Made by a program: the position numbers and the translations under genes. Shown here one piece after another: positions 7,836 to 15,965 of a stretch of DNA of 30,761 nucleotides. The stretch is from the NCBI GenBank assembly GCA_026387085.1, contig JAPLMK010000066.1, positions 1-30,761 on the forward strand. The letters are read 5' to 3'. Under the pieces are notes generated by a model. The model worked only from the letters and a program-made list of their open reading frames with translations, searched no databases and had not been told where the DNA came from. The number at the start of each line of letters is the position of its first letter. Within the stretch, counting starts at the first letter, position 1. The DNA comes from Candidatus Omnitrophota bacterium. Lineage in GTDB: Bacteria > Ratteibacteria > UBA8468 > MWAK01.

Positions 7836-8390
7836 ATGACTAAGGGAAAAAGGGTTCTTTTGGGCGTAACCGGAAGCATTGCCGCTTTCAAGGCAGCCGC
7901 GTTAACCTCGGCGCTGGTTAAAGAAGGTAACCAGGTAAAGGTGGTGATGACCAAAGAAGCGGCTTATTTTGTGACCCCGCTTACCTTCCAGACGCTCTCC
8001 GGCAATCCGGTCTACCGGGAGATGTTCAATTCCCCGGAAAATCCAATAAATCAGACCTCGCCATCCGGACAGGAGATGGAGCATATTTCGCTGGCAGACT
8101 GGCCGGATATCATCCTGGTCTGCCCGGCAACCGCACATATCATCTCCAGGGTTGCCGCCGGATTGGCCGATGACCTGTTATCCGCAATTATCCTGACCAC
8201 CCGGAAGCCGGTCATCTTTGTTCCGGCGATGAACTCCGGAATGTGGCAGAATAAAATCCTGCAGAAAAAAACAGCGGAACTGAAAAGAGCCGGTTACCGG
8301 TTTATCGGACCGGCAAAAGGCTGGCTTGCCTGCGGAGAAGAAGGCGAAGGCCGGATGGTGGAAGTGGAAAAAATACTGGAGGAAATATAA
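7836..8390 (+). CDS. coaC: Phosphopantothenoylcysteine decarboxylase-type flavoprotein (CoaC only)
   Basis: The protein has 184 residues and covers only the flavoprotein half of the usual CoaBC. The flavin-binding start is VLLGVTGSIAAFKA (7-20). The catalytic His is H82 in MEHISLADW, the PxMNxxMW motif is PAMNSGMW (N132), and the substrate-clamp region is GWLACGEEGEGRM (C165 is the acid cysteine). These are the residues needed to decarboxylate 4'-phosphopantothenoylcysteine to phosphopantetheine, using FMN, in CoA synthesis. The synthetase (CoaB) domain that normally follows GRM is absent: the frame stops 12 codons later. The next gene starts 1 bp after the stop. A different cysteine-decarboxylating HFCD flavoprotein is possible, but the motif set favours CoaC. 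Confidence 0.88.
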   Translation: MTKGKRVLLGVTGSIAAFKAAALTSALVKEGNQVKVVMTKEAAYFVTPLTFQTLSGNPVYREMFNSPENPINQTSPSGQEMEHISLADWPDIILVCPATAHIISRVAAGLADDLLSAIILTTRKPVIFVPAMNSGMWQNKILQKKTAELKRAGYRFIGPAKGWLACGEEGEGRMVEVEKILEEI

Positions 8391-8391
8391 T

Positions 8392-9768
8392 ATGGCATTA
8401 CAAGAATTCTCGCTGGAACCCAAAGAAGTTCCGTTTGTGGAAACTCCGTACCGGAGGATAAAAACCAAAATACCGGTGCCGGAATCGATCCCTTTTCTGA
8501 AAAAACTATGGTCGTCGGAACCGCGCTCCATGCGCTGCGAGCCGCCGATAATCTGGCAAAAAGCCGCGGGCCTGCACGTTTTTGACCCTTACGGAAACAA
8601 ATGGCTTGACTGGAGTTGCGGTGTTTTGGTTACCGGCGCCGGACATTGCCACCCTAAAATCATCAAAGCATTAAAAGATTATTTAGACAGCGGCGGCCCG
8701 CTTCACACTTATATTTTTGCCAACGAGCCGCGCGCCGCGCTGGTAGCAAAACTGCTCAGTTTGGTTCCGAAGGAGCTGGACCGGGTTTTCCTGATGACCA
8801 CCGGTTCGGAAGCAGTAGAGGTAGCCATTAAATTAGCCCGGACTGCCGGTATCAAGCGTAATCCGAAAAAACGCTATATCATCAGCTTTGAAGGCGCTTT
8901 TCACGGCCGGACTTATGCATCCCAGTTAGCCGGCGGCGGACTGGGCGGCGGGGAATGGGTAGACCCGAATCCTTATTTTATCCAGGTACCGTTTCCGGCC
9001 AGTATTGATACCAAAGACAAATCTTTTTCTCTTTTTGAAGAGAGCCTGAAAAATGCCGGCGTTAACCCGGAAGAAGTAGCCGGTGTTATTGCGGAAACAT
9101 TTCAGGGCCGGGAAGCCCGGTTAATGCCTGCGGATTACGCGGTTGCTTTGCGGAAATGGTGCAACCGGCACCAGGCCGCCTTGATTTTTGACGAGGTTCA
9201 GGCCGGTTTCGGCCGGACCGGTAAATTATTCGGTTTTCAGAATTGCGGTATCGCCCCGGACATCTTTGTCTGCGGCAAAGGCATCTCCAGTTCCCTGCCC
9301 CTTTCCGCGGTTATCGGAACAAGCGCTTACCTGGACCTTTACGGGCCCGGGGAGATGACCAGCACCCACACCGGAAGTCCCTTGCCGTCCATCGCGGCCC
9401 TAGCCAGCATTGAAACCATTCTATCCGAAAACCTGGTTGAAAATGCGGCCATAACAGGCGCCTACCTTAAGGCCGAACTGGATAAAATTACCGCCCCCTA
9501 CCGGGAGCGGATTAATATCGGCGGTTGCGGCTTGGTCTACGCCATGCTCTTCTTTAATAACCGGCAGGCGCTTACCCCGGACCCGGAAACAGCCTTTCGT
9601 TTCTGCGAAGAGGCGGTTGCCGGAGGTAACCTGCTCTTCGCTCCGGTCGGTAAAGGAAGGGGGGCCATTAAATTCACGCCGCCTCTTTCCATCACGAAAG
9701 AAGCAATTGACGACGGACTTTACGGACCAATGGGAATTGCGGAAGTAATAAAAAAGGTGATGAAATAA
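8392..9768 (+). CDS. Class III PLP-dependent aminotransferase
   Basis: The protein has 458 residues from ATG 8392, which has a GGAGG ribosome site inside the end of coaC. The longer frame from 8326 would overlap coaC. Family features in order: GAGHCHPKI (82-90), PLP phosphate binding TTGSEAVEVA (136-145), SFEGAFHGRT (165-174), IFDEVQAGFGRTG with cofactor aspartate D267, and the Schiff-base lysine K296 in VCGKGISS. Relatives include ornithine, acetylornithine and 4-aminobutyrate aminotransferases, which move an amino group from a distal amine to 2-oxoglutarate. The substrate is not predictable here. The M20 hydrolase next door and proB and argJ in the window make an ornithine/N-acyl-amine pathway plausible, as inference. 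The stop overlaps the next ATG. Confidence 0.92.
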   Translation: MALQEFSLEPKEVPFVETPYRRIKTKIPVPESIPFLKKLWSSEPRSMRCEPPIIWQKAAGLHVFDPYGNKWLDWSCGVLVTGAGHCHPKIIKALKDYLDSGGPLHTYIFANEPRAALVAKLLSLVPKELDRVFLMTTGSEAVEVAIKLARTAGIKRNPKKRYIISFEGAFHGRTYASQLAGGGLGGGEWVDPNPYFIQVPFPASIDTKDKSFSLFEESLKNAGVNPEEVAGVIAETFQGREARLMPADYAVALRKWCNRHQAALIFDEVQAGFGRTGKLFGFQNCGIAPDIFVCGKGISSSLPLSAVIGTSAYLDLYGPGEMTSTHTGSPLPSIAALASIETILSENLVENAAITGAYLKAELDKITAPYRERINIGGCGLVYAMLFFNNRQALTPDPETAFRFCEEAVAGGNLLFAPVGKGRGAIKFTPPLSITKEAIDDGLYGPMGIAEVIKKVMK

Positions 9769-10991
9769 TGCAAAATAATTTAATTCAGAAATTTTTCGAA
9801 AGCAAAAAAACGGAAGCAACGGAATTGCTATCCGATTTAATCCGCTTTCCCAGCCTCTCCGGTACCGGCGAGGCAGAAATCCAGGATTTCCTGGCCGACA
9901 AATTTACGGCGCTCGGTCTTTCGGTAAAAAAAGAGTTGCTGCCGGAAACAATCAAAGAACATCCGGCTTACAGCGCGGCCGCGCAGGAATTGGACTACCG
10001 CAGCCGGCCCAACCTATACGCCTCTCTGCCGTCAGAAAACAAGGAGTCGGTTATCTTATGCGCTCACAGCGACGTAGTGCCGGCGGCTGACTGGCCGGAT
10101 GCTTTTCAGCCAAAAGTCGAGGGCGACCGGGTCATCGGCCGGGGCGCGGCTGACGATAAGGGCCATCTCGTCACCATCTATTTTGCCCTGCTGGCGCTGA
10201 AAGAACTGAAACTTAAATCGAAAAAAAACGTTGAAGTTCAGGCCGTAATTGAAGAAGAAGTCGGGGGCAACGGCGCTTTGGCCGCCATCATTTCCGGCCA
10301 CAAAGCCGACGGTGTCATTGTTTTGGAATCAACCGACCTGACCATCTGCCCGGCCAATCGGGGCGCGGTCTGGTACCGGATTGAGGTAACCGGAAAACCG
10401 GTCCACATGGGCCGCATCCGGGAAGGCGTCAATGCGATCGAGAAGATGGCGGAAATCATCAAAGAACTGCGCCGGTACGAAGAAAAACTGATCGCGGAAA
10501 GCGACCATCCGCTCTTCCGGGAATATCAGCAGCCGGTCCAGGTTAATGTCGGCATCATTAAAGGCGGGGACTGGCCGTCTACGGTAGCCGGTTGGGCAGA
10601 GATGGAGGGCGGAGTCGGGTTTCTACCCAACAAAAGATTGGAACAGGTCCAGGAGGAATTACGCGCTCTCCTGGCTAATTTTCCGGATACCTGGATCAAA
10701 GAACACAGCCGCATCTCTTTCCCGAAGTTGCGTAACGATGCCTACGAAACTCCGGTCAACGACCCGATAGTTACCGATTTGGCCAAAGCCGTCGGTCTTA
10801 GCGGATTAACGCCCAAGGTAACCGGCTTCATCGTCAGTTGCGACGCCCGGCTTTACAATCGGGTGGGAAAAATGCCCACCGTGGTCTTCGGCGCCGGCTC
10901 AATCCGGGATGCGCACAGCCGGGGTGAAAGCATCTCCATTACCGAAGTTTTAAAAGCATCAGAAGTATTAACCAATTATTTAATAACGTAA
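9768..10991 (+). CDS. M20 family metallohydrolase (ArgE/DapE/ACY1-like peptidase or deacylase)
   Basis: The protein has 407 residues, and its ATG overlaps the preceding stop codon (TAATG), so translation is probably coupled. The metal-binding motifs of M20 enzymes are present: ILCAHSDVVPA (H100, D102), IGRGAADDKGH (bridging D129) and the catalytic/metal glutamates in VIEEEVGGNGA (162-164). A dimerisation domain (about 190-305) interrupts the catalytic domain. The C-terminal metal histidine is probably that in AGSIRDAHSRGE. Members hydrolyse N-acyl amino acids or dipeptides with two zinc ions, mostly in the cytoplasm. Pairing with the class III aminotransferase suggests the two act on related amino compounds. 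ArgE, DapE and carboxypeptidase G2-type activities cannot be distinguished. Confidence 0.93.
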   Translation: MQNNLIQKFFESKKTEATELLSDLIRFPSLSGTGEAEIQDFLADKFTALGLSVKKELLPETIKEHPAYSAAAQELDYRSRPNLYASLPSENKESVILCAHSDVVPAADWPDAFQPKVEGDRVIGRGAADDKGHLVTIYFALLALKELKLKSKKNVEVQAVIEEEVGGNGALAAIISGHKADGVIVLESTDLTICPANRGAVWYRIEVTGKPVHMGRIREGVNAIEKMAEIIKELRRYEEKLIAESDHPLFREYQQPVQVNVGIIKGGDWPSTVAGWAEMEGGVGFLPNKRLEQVQEELRALLANFPDTWIKEHSRISFPKLRNDAYETPVNDPIVTDLAKAVGLSGLTPKVTGFIVSCDARLYNRVGKMPTVVFGAGSIRDAHSRGESISITEVLKASEVLTNYLIT

Positions 10992-10998
10992 AAACCCT

Positions 10999-12066
10999 AT
11001 GATAAAAATCGGTGTTATCGGCGGCGGTAAATTTGGCACCAACCACCTGATTACCCTCAACCAGTTAGAACGTCAGGGACGCGTTAAACTGGTAGCGTTG
11101 GCTGACTTGAGCCCGGCAATTCTTGAAGCGCAAAACAAGAAATTCGGTGTCAAGGGTTACCGGGACCACCAGGAAATGCTCCGGCAGGAAGAATTGGATG
11201 CCGTCACCATCGCCACGCCTGATTTTGCCCATCTCCAGGTTACTCTGGATAGTATCCGCGCCGGAAAAAACGTATTAGTCGAAAAACCGTTGGATATTAC
11301 CGCGGAAGGATGCCGGGAAATTATTCAGGCGGCCCAGGAACATAAAATTTTTCTGGAAGTGGATTTTCACAAACGTTACGACCCATACCACCAGGAGACA
11401 AAACGTCTGGTGCAAGAAGGCGCGCTGGGTGAAATCCAATACGGCTACGTTCACATGGAAGATAAGATTATCGTGCCCCGGGACTGGTTCCCCGGTTGGG
11501 CGCCCCGTTCTTCGCCGGCCTGGTTTTTGGGCGTCCATTTTTACGATCTCATCCGCTGGATTCTTAAAAAAGAACCGAAAACGGTCTTTGCTACCGGGAT
11601 AAAACGGGTGCTGGCCGGTCTCGGCATAGATACTTACGACTCCATTCAGACAAAAATAGAGTTTGAAACCGGCACAACGGTTACCTTTGACACATCCTGG
11701 ATTCTGCCGGATAATTTTGAAGCGGTAGTCAACCAGGGGTTCCGCCTGGTCGGAGACAAGGGTATAGCTGAGGTAGACAGCCAGGACCGGGGCATGCGGA
11801 CTTGTTTGAACCAAGTCGGAATGCAAACCCATAACCTGGGTTTCCTTCAAGAAAAAAAAGACAAGTGGGGCAACACTACTTTTGCCGGTTACGGCATAGA
11901 ATCAATCGCTGATTTTGTGGATAACCTTGAATTTATAAATAAAGGCGGTGACGCTCAACAATTATCCGGCACCATTACCGCGCTGGGCGCTGACGGACTG
12001 GCTGCCACGAAAATGGCGGCTGCGGTCCACGAAAGCCTGGAGAACGGTAAAATAATAAAGATTTAA
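10999..12066 (+). CDS. Gfo/Idh/MocA family NAD(P)-dependent oxidoreductase
   Basis: The protein has 355 residues and starts 7 bp after the M20 gene. The Rossmann start is IGVIGGGKFGTNH (GxGxxG), with DAVTIATPDFAH and the catalytic-region EKP motif NVLVEKPLDIT. The second half is the family's alpha/beta domain, including VDFHKRYDPYHQ and an active-site block HFYDLIRW (His as likely general acid/base). The family oxidises or reduces sugars, inositols and similar polyols. The substrate is unknown. It lies in a run with the aminotransferase, the M20 hydrolase and proB, so it could serve that pathway rather than glycan catabolism. No Shine-Dalgarno is obvious. Confidence 0.93.
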   Translation: MIKIGVIGGGKFGTNHLITLNQLERQGRVKLVALADLSPAILEAQNKKFGVKGYRDHQEMLRQEELDAVTIATPDFAHLQVTLDSIRAGKNVLVEKPLDITAEGCREIIQAAQEHKIFLEVDFHKRYDPYHQETKRLVQEGALGEIQYGYVHMEDKIIVPRDWFPGWAPRSSPAWFLGVHFYDLIRWILKKEPKTVFATGIKRVLAGLGIDTYDSIQTKIEFETGTTVTFDTSWILPDNFEAVVNQGFRLVGDKGIAEVDSQDRGMRTCLNQVGMQTHNLGFLQEKKDKWGNTTFAGYGIESIADFVDNLEFINKGGDAQQLSGTITALGADGLAATKMAAAVHESLENGKIIKI

Positions 12067-12079
12067 AATTTACCAACCC

Positions 12080-12904
12080 ATGAAAAAGAACCCTCGAAAA
12101 GAGTTGCTCCGCAACGTGCGCCGGGTGGTGGTAAAGGTCGGCACCAGCATCCTGACCACCAACACCAACCGGCTGGACACTTCGTACCTGGAAGAGTTAA
12201 CCGAAGAGATTGCGGCCCTGCGCCGCAAAAACCAACAGGTTGCCCTGGTCACTTCCGGCGCGATTGCGGCCGGCATGAAAATTTTAGGCCTTACCGAACG
12301 ACCCAAAAAACTGTCCGTAGTTCAAGCTGCGGCTGCAGTCGGCCAGAGCAACCTTATGCGGACTTATGAACGGCTTTTCCGGGAACAGGGGTTGGTTGTA
12401 GGCCAGGTCCTTCTTACCAGAGATATCACTCAAAACCGGCTGCGCTATCTCAACGCCCAGGGCACACTGAAAAGCCTGTTCGATCTGGGTGTAATACCCA
12501 TCATCAACGAAAACGACGCGGTCGCCGTAGAGGAAATACGGTTCGGGGACAACGATACCCTTTCGGCGCTGGTAGCGCAATTAGTTGATGCTGACCTGTT
12601 GATTATCCTGTCCGATGTCGACGGTTTCATTTCTAAAGGAAAGGTTGTTTTGGAAGTAAGCGCCATCTCCCCTTCCTTGATGGCAGAGGCGGGAGGCAGT
12701 AAATCGGAGAAGACCGTAGGCGGAATGGCCACTAAACTGGAAGCGGCCCGCATGATCACTCGGGAAGGCAAGCCGGTAATTATCGCCAACGGACGCCATA
12801 AAAAAATACTGGAGCGAATTTTAGCCGGAGAAGAAACAGGCACTCTCTTCCTCCCTCCGCCTGCACGCAAGATTGACAAAAGCAGGAATAAAAGAATAAA
12901 ATAA
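12080..12904 (+). CDS. proB: Glutamate 5-kinase (kinase domain only)
   Basis: The protein has 274 residues. The amino-acid-kinase start is VVKVGTSILTTN, followed by LVTSGAIAAGMKILGL, the substrate loop RDITQNRLRYLNAQGTL, VIPIINENDAVAVEEIRFGDNDTLSALVA, LLIILSDVDG and GGMATKLEAARM. All are ProB hallmarks. It phosphorylates L-glutamate with ATP, the first step of proline synthesis. The C-terminal PUA domain of the roughly 370-residue E. coli enzyme is missing; such short forms are known. proA is not in the window. The gene begins 13 bp after the oxidoreductase and ends 7 bp before plsC, so it is probably part of the same operon. Confidence 0.96.
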   Translation: MKKNPRKELLRNVRRVVVKVGTSILTTNTNRLDTSYLEELTEEIAALRRKNQQVALVTSGAIAAGMKILGLTERPKKLSVVQAAAAVGQSNLMRTYERLFREQGLVVGQVLLTRDITQNRLRYLNAQGTLKSLFDLGVIPIINENDAVAVEEIRFGDNDTLSALVAQLVDADLLIILSDVDGFISKGKVVLEVSAISPSLMAEAGGSKSEKTVGGMATKLEAARMITREGKPVIIANGRHKKILERILAGEETGTLFLPPPARKIDKSRNKRIK

Positions 12905-12911
12905 GAGCCGA

Positions 12912-13511
12912 ATGCTCTACTGGCTTGGGAAGATATGCGGGAATATCTTCAGTTGGATTTTTTTCCGCCTTAAGGTGGAAGGCATTGAAAATATACCGCG
13001 GCAAGGCGCCGTAATCCTGGCAGCCAACCACGTTAGTTGGCTTGACCCGCCCCTGGTTGCCTTTAGAGTACCGCGGCGGTGTGCTTTTGTCTCCAAAACC
13101 ACCTTTCATAAGAATTTTTTCACCCGTCCGATTGTCCGGAGCATCGGCATTATTCCGTTGCGTCAGCATAATGGTACAGTCGGGATGATCGGCATAATCA
13201 AATCGTTAAAAAAAGGGATCGCAATGGTTATTTTTCCGGAAGGAACCAGAAATTATTCCGGAAAATCGTTTCTTCCGGCCAGCCCGGGTGTGGCTTTTTT
13301 GGCGGAAGGAGCCAAAGCGCCGGTTATTCCGGTCTACCTGAAAGGCACCGATAAAGCGCTGCCGCATCAAGCCCGGATATTCCGACCCCGGCAAGTCAGG
13401 ATATTTTACGGTAAACCGATGATTTTTACCGGAGGCAACCGGCAGGAATTCTCCGATAAAGTAATGTCCGCGATCGCGGAACTGAAAAGAGTTGCAGACA
13501 GTAAACAGTAA
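12912..13511 (+). CDS. plsC: 1-acyl-sn-glycerol-3-phosphate acyltransferase
   Basis: The protein has 199 residues. The PlsC motifs are present: I = NHVSWLDPP (H40, D45 of the HX4D site), II around KTTFHKNFFTRPIVRSIGIIPLR, III = VIFPEGTRN (E110) and IV = APVIPVYLKG. It acylates lysophosphatidic acid to phosphatidic acid at the membrane. It lies upstream of ispH and rpsA, matching the cmk-plsC-ispH-rpsA order seen in several bacterial phyla (cmk is missing here). The final codons (ADSKQ and stop) are formed by the left arm of an inverted repeat, so the gene's end may have been reshaped by that repeat. Confidence 0.95.
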   Translation: MLYWLGKICGNIFSWIFFRLKVEGIENIPRQGAVILAANHVSWLDPPLVAFRVPRRCAFVSKTTFHKNFFTRPIVRSIGIIPLRQHNGTVGMIGIIKSLKKGIAMVIFPEGTRNYSGKSFLPASPGVAFLAEGAKAPVIPVYLKGTDKALPHQARIFRPRQVRIFYGKPMIFTGGNRQEFSDKVMSAIAELKRVADSKQ

Positions 13512-13587
13512 ACAGGGAGCGTCCAGGTTTTTAAATTCGTTTTAATTGTTTACCCTGTATACTCGTCTACCGTTTACTGTATACTGT
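13498..13587 (+). repeat. Imperfect inverted repeat (ACAGTAAACAGTAAAC / GTTTACTGTATACTGT)
   Basis: The arms 13498-13513 and 13572-13587 are reverse complements at 15 of 16 positions, with a 58-nt interior holding a further related unit (GTTTACCCTGTATACT, 13548-13563). The left arm overlaps the plsC stop codon. The right arm contains the TATACT proposed as the ispH -10 box. The 7-8 bp periodicity (CAGTAAA CAGTAAA) resembles dispersed palindromic repeats. I cannot check whether copies exist elsewhere in the genome. Confidence 0.75.
13580..13585 (+). promoter_or_regulatory. Candidate ispH -10 box in repeat arm
   Basis: TATACT ends 6 nt before the ispH ATG, the same spacing as at other genes here. 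No Shine-Dalgarno is seen. No convincing -35 box lies 17 bp upstream, so read-through from plsC is also possible. Confidence 0.35.
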
Positions 13588-13591
13588 ATTT

Positions 13592-14470
13592 ATGGTAATC
13601 ACCGCCAAGGAAATCGGATTCTGTTTTGGCGTCAAACGAGCGGTTTCCCTGTGCGAAAAGACCCTGAAGAATTGCAAGACCTGTGTTTCGCTGGGCCCGA
13701 TTATTCACAACGAGCAGGTAATTGAAAAATTGGAGCGGTCCGGTTTAAAGATTGCCGCCTCAATTTGCTCCGGTGCGGAACCGGTTATCATCCGCAGCCA
13801 CGGGCTTCATCCGGACATTCGTAAAGAACTGGTCCGTAAAAAGCGGAAGATAATAGACGCGACCTGTCCCTTTGTACGCCAGGTCCAGCAATTAGTCGCC
13901 GGATTAAATAAAAGGGGCTATGCCATCATTATTATCGGCAAGCCGGACCACCCGGAAGTAAAGGCGCTGGCCGGGTTTGCCGGGAAAAAAGTAATTATTT
14001 ATCCGGCAGTTCGTAACACGACTGACGGCTTAAGATTAAAGTTCGGAAACACGGAGCGCGTTGCGGTTGTCAGCCAGACCACCAACACCGAAAGAAGTTA
14101 TCGCCACGCTTTCGGGGCGCTTCAACGCCAGGGACTTCCGGCCGGAACTTCTTTCTTCGACACTGTCTGCCGGGTAACCGAACGGAGACAAACCGAAGCC
14201 AGCCAGTTGGCTAAAAAGGTAGATGTGCTTTTAGTGGTCGGTTCCGGTAAGAGCGCCAACACTACCAATCTATACCGTTTTCTGCGCCGCATGAAACCGG
14301 AAACCTATCTGATTTCCGGAGCGGCAGAAGTAAAAGATAGGTGGCGTCAAAGCAAACTGACCATTGGGTTGGTTTCAGGCACCTCAACGCCAAAAGAGAC
14401 AATCGAAGAAGTTAAACGTAAAATTTGCATTCAACCAAAAGTAACAACCAAAAAACCGAAAGGACGGTAA
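13592..14470 (+). CDS. ispH: 4-hydroxy-3-methylbut-2-enyl diphosphate reductase
   Basis: The protein has 292 residues. The three cysteines that hold the [4Fe-4S] cluster are visible: C11 in GFCFGVKRAV, C92 in DATCPFVRQV and C193 in FDTVCRVTERRQ. Substrate-binding motifs GPIIHNEQV (H39), IIRSHG (H70) and PDHPEV are conserved. The last step of the MEP pathway, making IPP and DMAPP, is its known role. The usual NT-x-C element reads DTVC here, a minor variation. The stop precedes rpsA by 5 bp, a known adjacency in which the two are sometimes fused. Confidence 0.97.
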   Translation: MVITAKEIGFCFGVKRAVSLCEKTLKNCKTCVSLGPIIHNEQVIEKLERSGLKIAASICSGAEPVIIRSHGLHPDIRKELVRKKRKIIDATCPFVRQVQQLVAGLNKRGYAIIIIGKPDHPEVKALAGFAGKKVIIYPAVRNTTDGLRLKFGNTERVAVVSQTTNTERSYRHAFGALQRQGLPAGTSFFDTVCRVTERRQTEASQLAKKVDVLLVVGSGKSANTTNLYRFLRRMKPETYLISGAAEVKDRWRQSKLTIGLVSGTSTPKETIEEVKRKICIQPKVTTKKPKGR

Positions 14471-14475
14471 ACAGA

Positions 14476-15873
14476 ATGCCAGAAAATCTAACAGAGATAC
14501 TATTACGTCAGGTAAATACCTTCAAGCCCGGTAACATCATCTCGGGAAAAATCGTCGACCTTGCCTCTGATTACGTACTCATTGATATCGGTTACAAGAC
14601 CGAGGGGTTTATCCCCCGCAACGAATTCAAGGATTTTGAAAATCTGGAACCGGGCCAGGAAATCAGGGTAATGCTGGAAAGCCTGGAACCGGCTGAGTCC
14701 GGCCTGATCGTCTTGTCCAAGGAAAAAGCTGATCTGGTTCTCAACTGGGACCGGGTGGAAAGCGCCTACAAGGACGGGCTTAAGATTAGGGGAAAAATCC
14801 TTACCCCCGTAAAAGGCGGGTTCCGGGTCGATATCGGAATTATGGCGTTCTTACCGGCCAGCCAGGCGGACCTGAAACCGATTGCTGACCCCAAAACTTT
14901 CGTCAACCAGGTTTTTGAATTTAAGGTAATAAAATTGGACCGGATGAGAAACAACATTGTTGTCTCCCGGCGGGAAATCCTGGAAGAAGAGGAACGCCGC
15001 AACAAACTGGTTGCTCTGGAAAAAATTGAAATCGGCCAGGTTGTCAAAGGAACTGTTCGCAATATCGTCGATTACGGAATCTTTGTTGACATCGGCGACC
15101 TGACCGGCCTGGTGCATATCAACGACCTTTCCTGGAGCCGCATCACCCACCCCTCGCAGGTAGTCGCGGTCGGCGACCAAATTGAAGTTAAAATTCTGAA
15201 GGTAAACGCCGAAAAAGCCGAGGTGGCATTAGGCATCAAGCAGACCGGAGACAACCCGTGGGAAAGCATCGAAGGGAAGTACCCGGTCGGAAGCCGGATT
15301 CAGGGCAAAGTGGTTAATCTCACCGATTACGGCGCATTTATAAAACTGGAAGACGGGGTGGAGGGACTGCTTCACATCTCAGAACTCTCCTGGACAATAA
15401 AGGTAAAAACACCGTCGGAAATTCTGGCGATGGGCGACACGGTGGAAATTCAAGTAATTGCCCTGGAACCGGAAAAACAGAAAATATCATTCAGCATGAA
15501 AGCTTTGGAGGCCAACCCGTGGGAAACAATCACCGAAAAATACCCGGTCGGCACCATCGTGAAGGGCAAGGTTTACAACCTGACCCATTACGGCGCTTTC
15601 GTAGAGTTGGAAAAGGGAATTGAAGGCCTGTTACACATCAAAGACCTTGACTGGATAAAAGTAAAACACCCTTCCGAAATTATCAAGAAAGGTGACAAAT
15701 TTAACGTAGTGGTGCTGGAAGTGGATCCGGAAAAAAAGCGGATAGCGCTTGGCCGCAAACAACTTCTGCCGCAACCGCCGGAATCGGAAATTGAAGAGAA
15801 AGAAGAAGAGGCTGCTGACAAAAAGAAAACGAAAACCGCCGAAGCGCAGCAGCCGGAAGAGACCGAAGAATAG
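14476..15873 (+). CDS. rpsA: 30S ribosomal protein S1 (five S1 domains)
   Basis: The protein has 465 residues from ATG 14476, with AAAGGA about 11 nt upstream at the end of ispH. A longer frame from 14425 would run inside ispH and is rejected. Five S1/OB-fold repeats are visible at about 17-83, 99-166, 184-255, 269-342 and 356-428. The last three carry the strong RNA-binding pattern (G-x-V-x-N-x-x-x-Y-G-x-F-V/I, then GLxHIxxLxW). The tail from about 432 is acidic and lysine-rich. S1 helps mRNA bind the 30S subunit. Five domains instead of six is common outside Proteobacteria. The possible leaderless mRNAs in this window make S1 relevant, because leaderless translation needs it less. Confidence 0.95.
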   Translation: MPENLTEILLRQVNTFKPGNIISGKIVDLASDYVLIDIGYKTEGFIPRNEFKDFENLEPGQEIRVMLESLEPAESGLIVLSKEKADLVLNWDRVESAYKDGLKIRGKILTPVKGGFRVDIGIMAFLPASQADLKPIADPKTFVNQVFEFKVIKLDRMRNNIVVSRREILEEEERRNKLVALEKIEIGQVVKGTVRNIVDYGIFVDIGDLTGLVHINDLSWSRITHPSQVVAVGDQIEVKILKVNAEKAEVALGIKQTGDNPWESIEGKYPVGSRIQGKVVNLTDYGAFIKLEDGVEGLLHISELSWTIKVKTPSEILAMGDTVEIQVIALEPEKQKISFSMKALEANPWETITEKYPVGTIVKGKVYNLTHYGAFVELEKGIEGLLHIKDLDWIKVKHPSEIIKKGDKFNVVVLEVDPEKKRIALGRKQLLPQPPESEIEEKEEEAADKKKTKTAEAQQPEETEE

Positions 15874-15965
15874 GTCTTAAAATTAGCCCTACTCTGAATA
15901 TTTATGTATTTCCGTGATTAAAATAACCTTTTACTCTATTCCGTATCTTTAATTAAGGAGGCGCT

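Noticed and set aside
13498..13591. Possible CRISPR-like repeat (CAGTAAA units)
   Set aside because: Units are 7-8 bp with no regular spacers and form an inverted repeat. No cas genes are nearby.
14425..14475. N-terminal extension of rpsA
   Set aside because: It runs inside the 3' end of ispH. S1 proteins start close to ATG 14476, which has a ribosome site.
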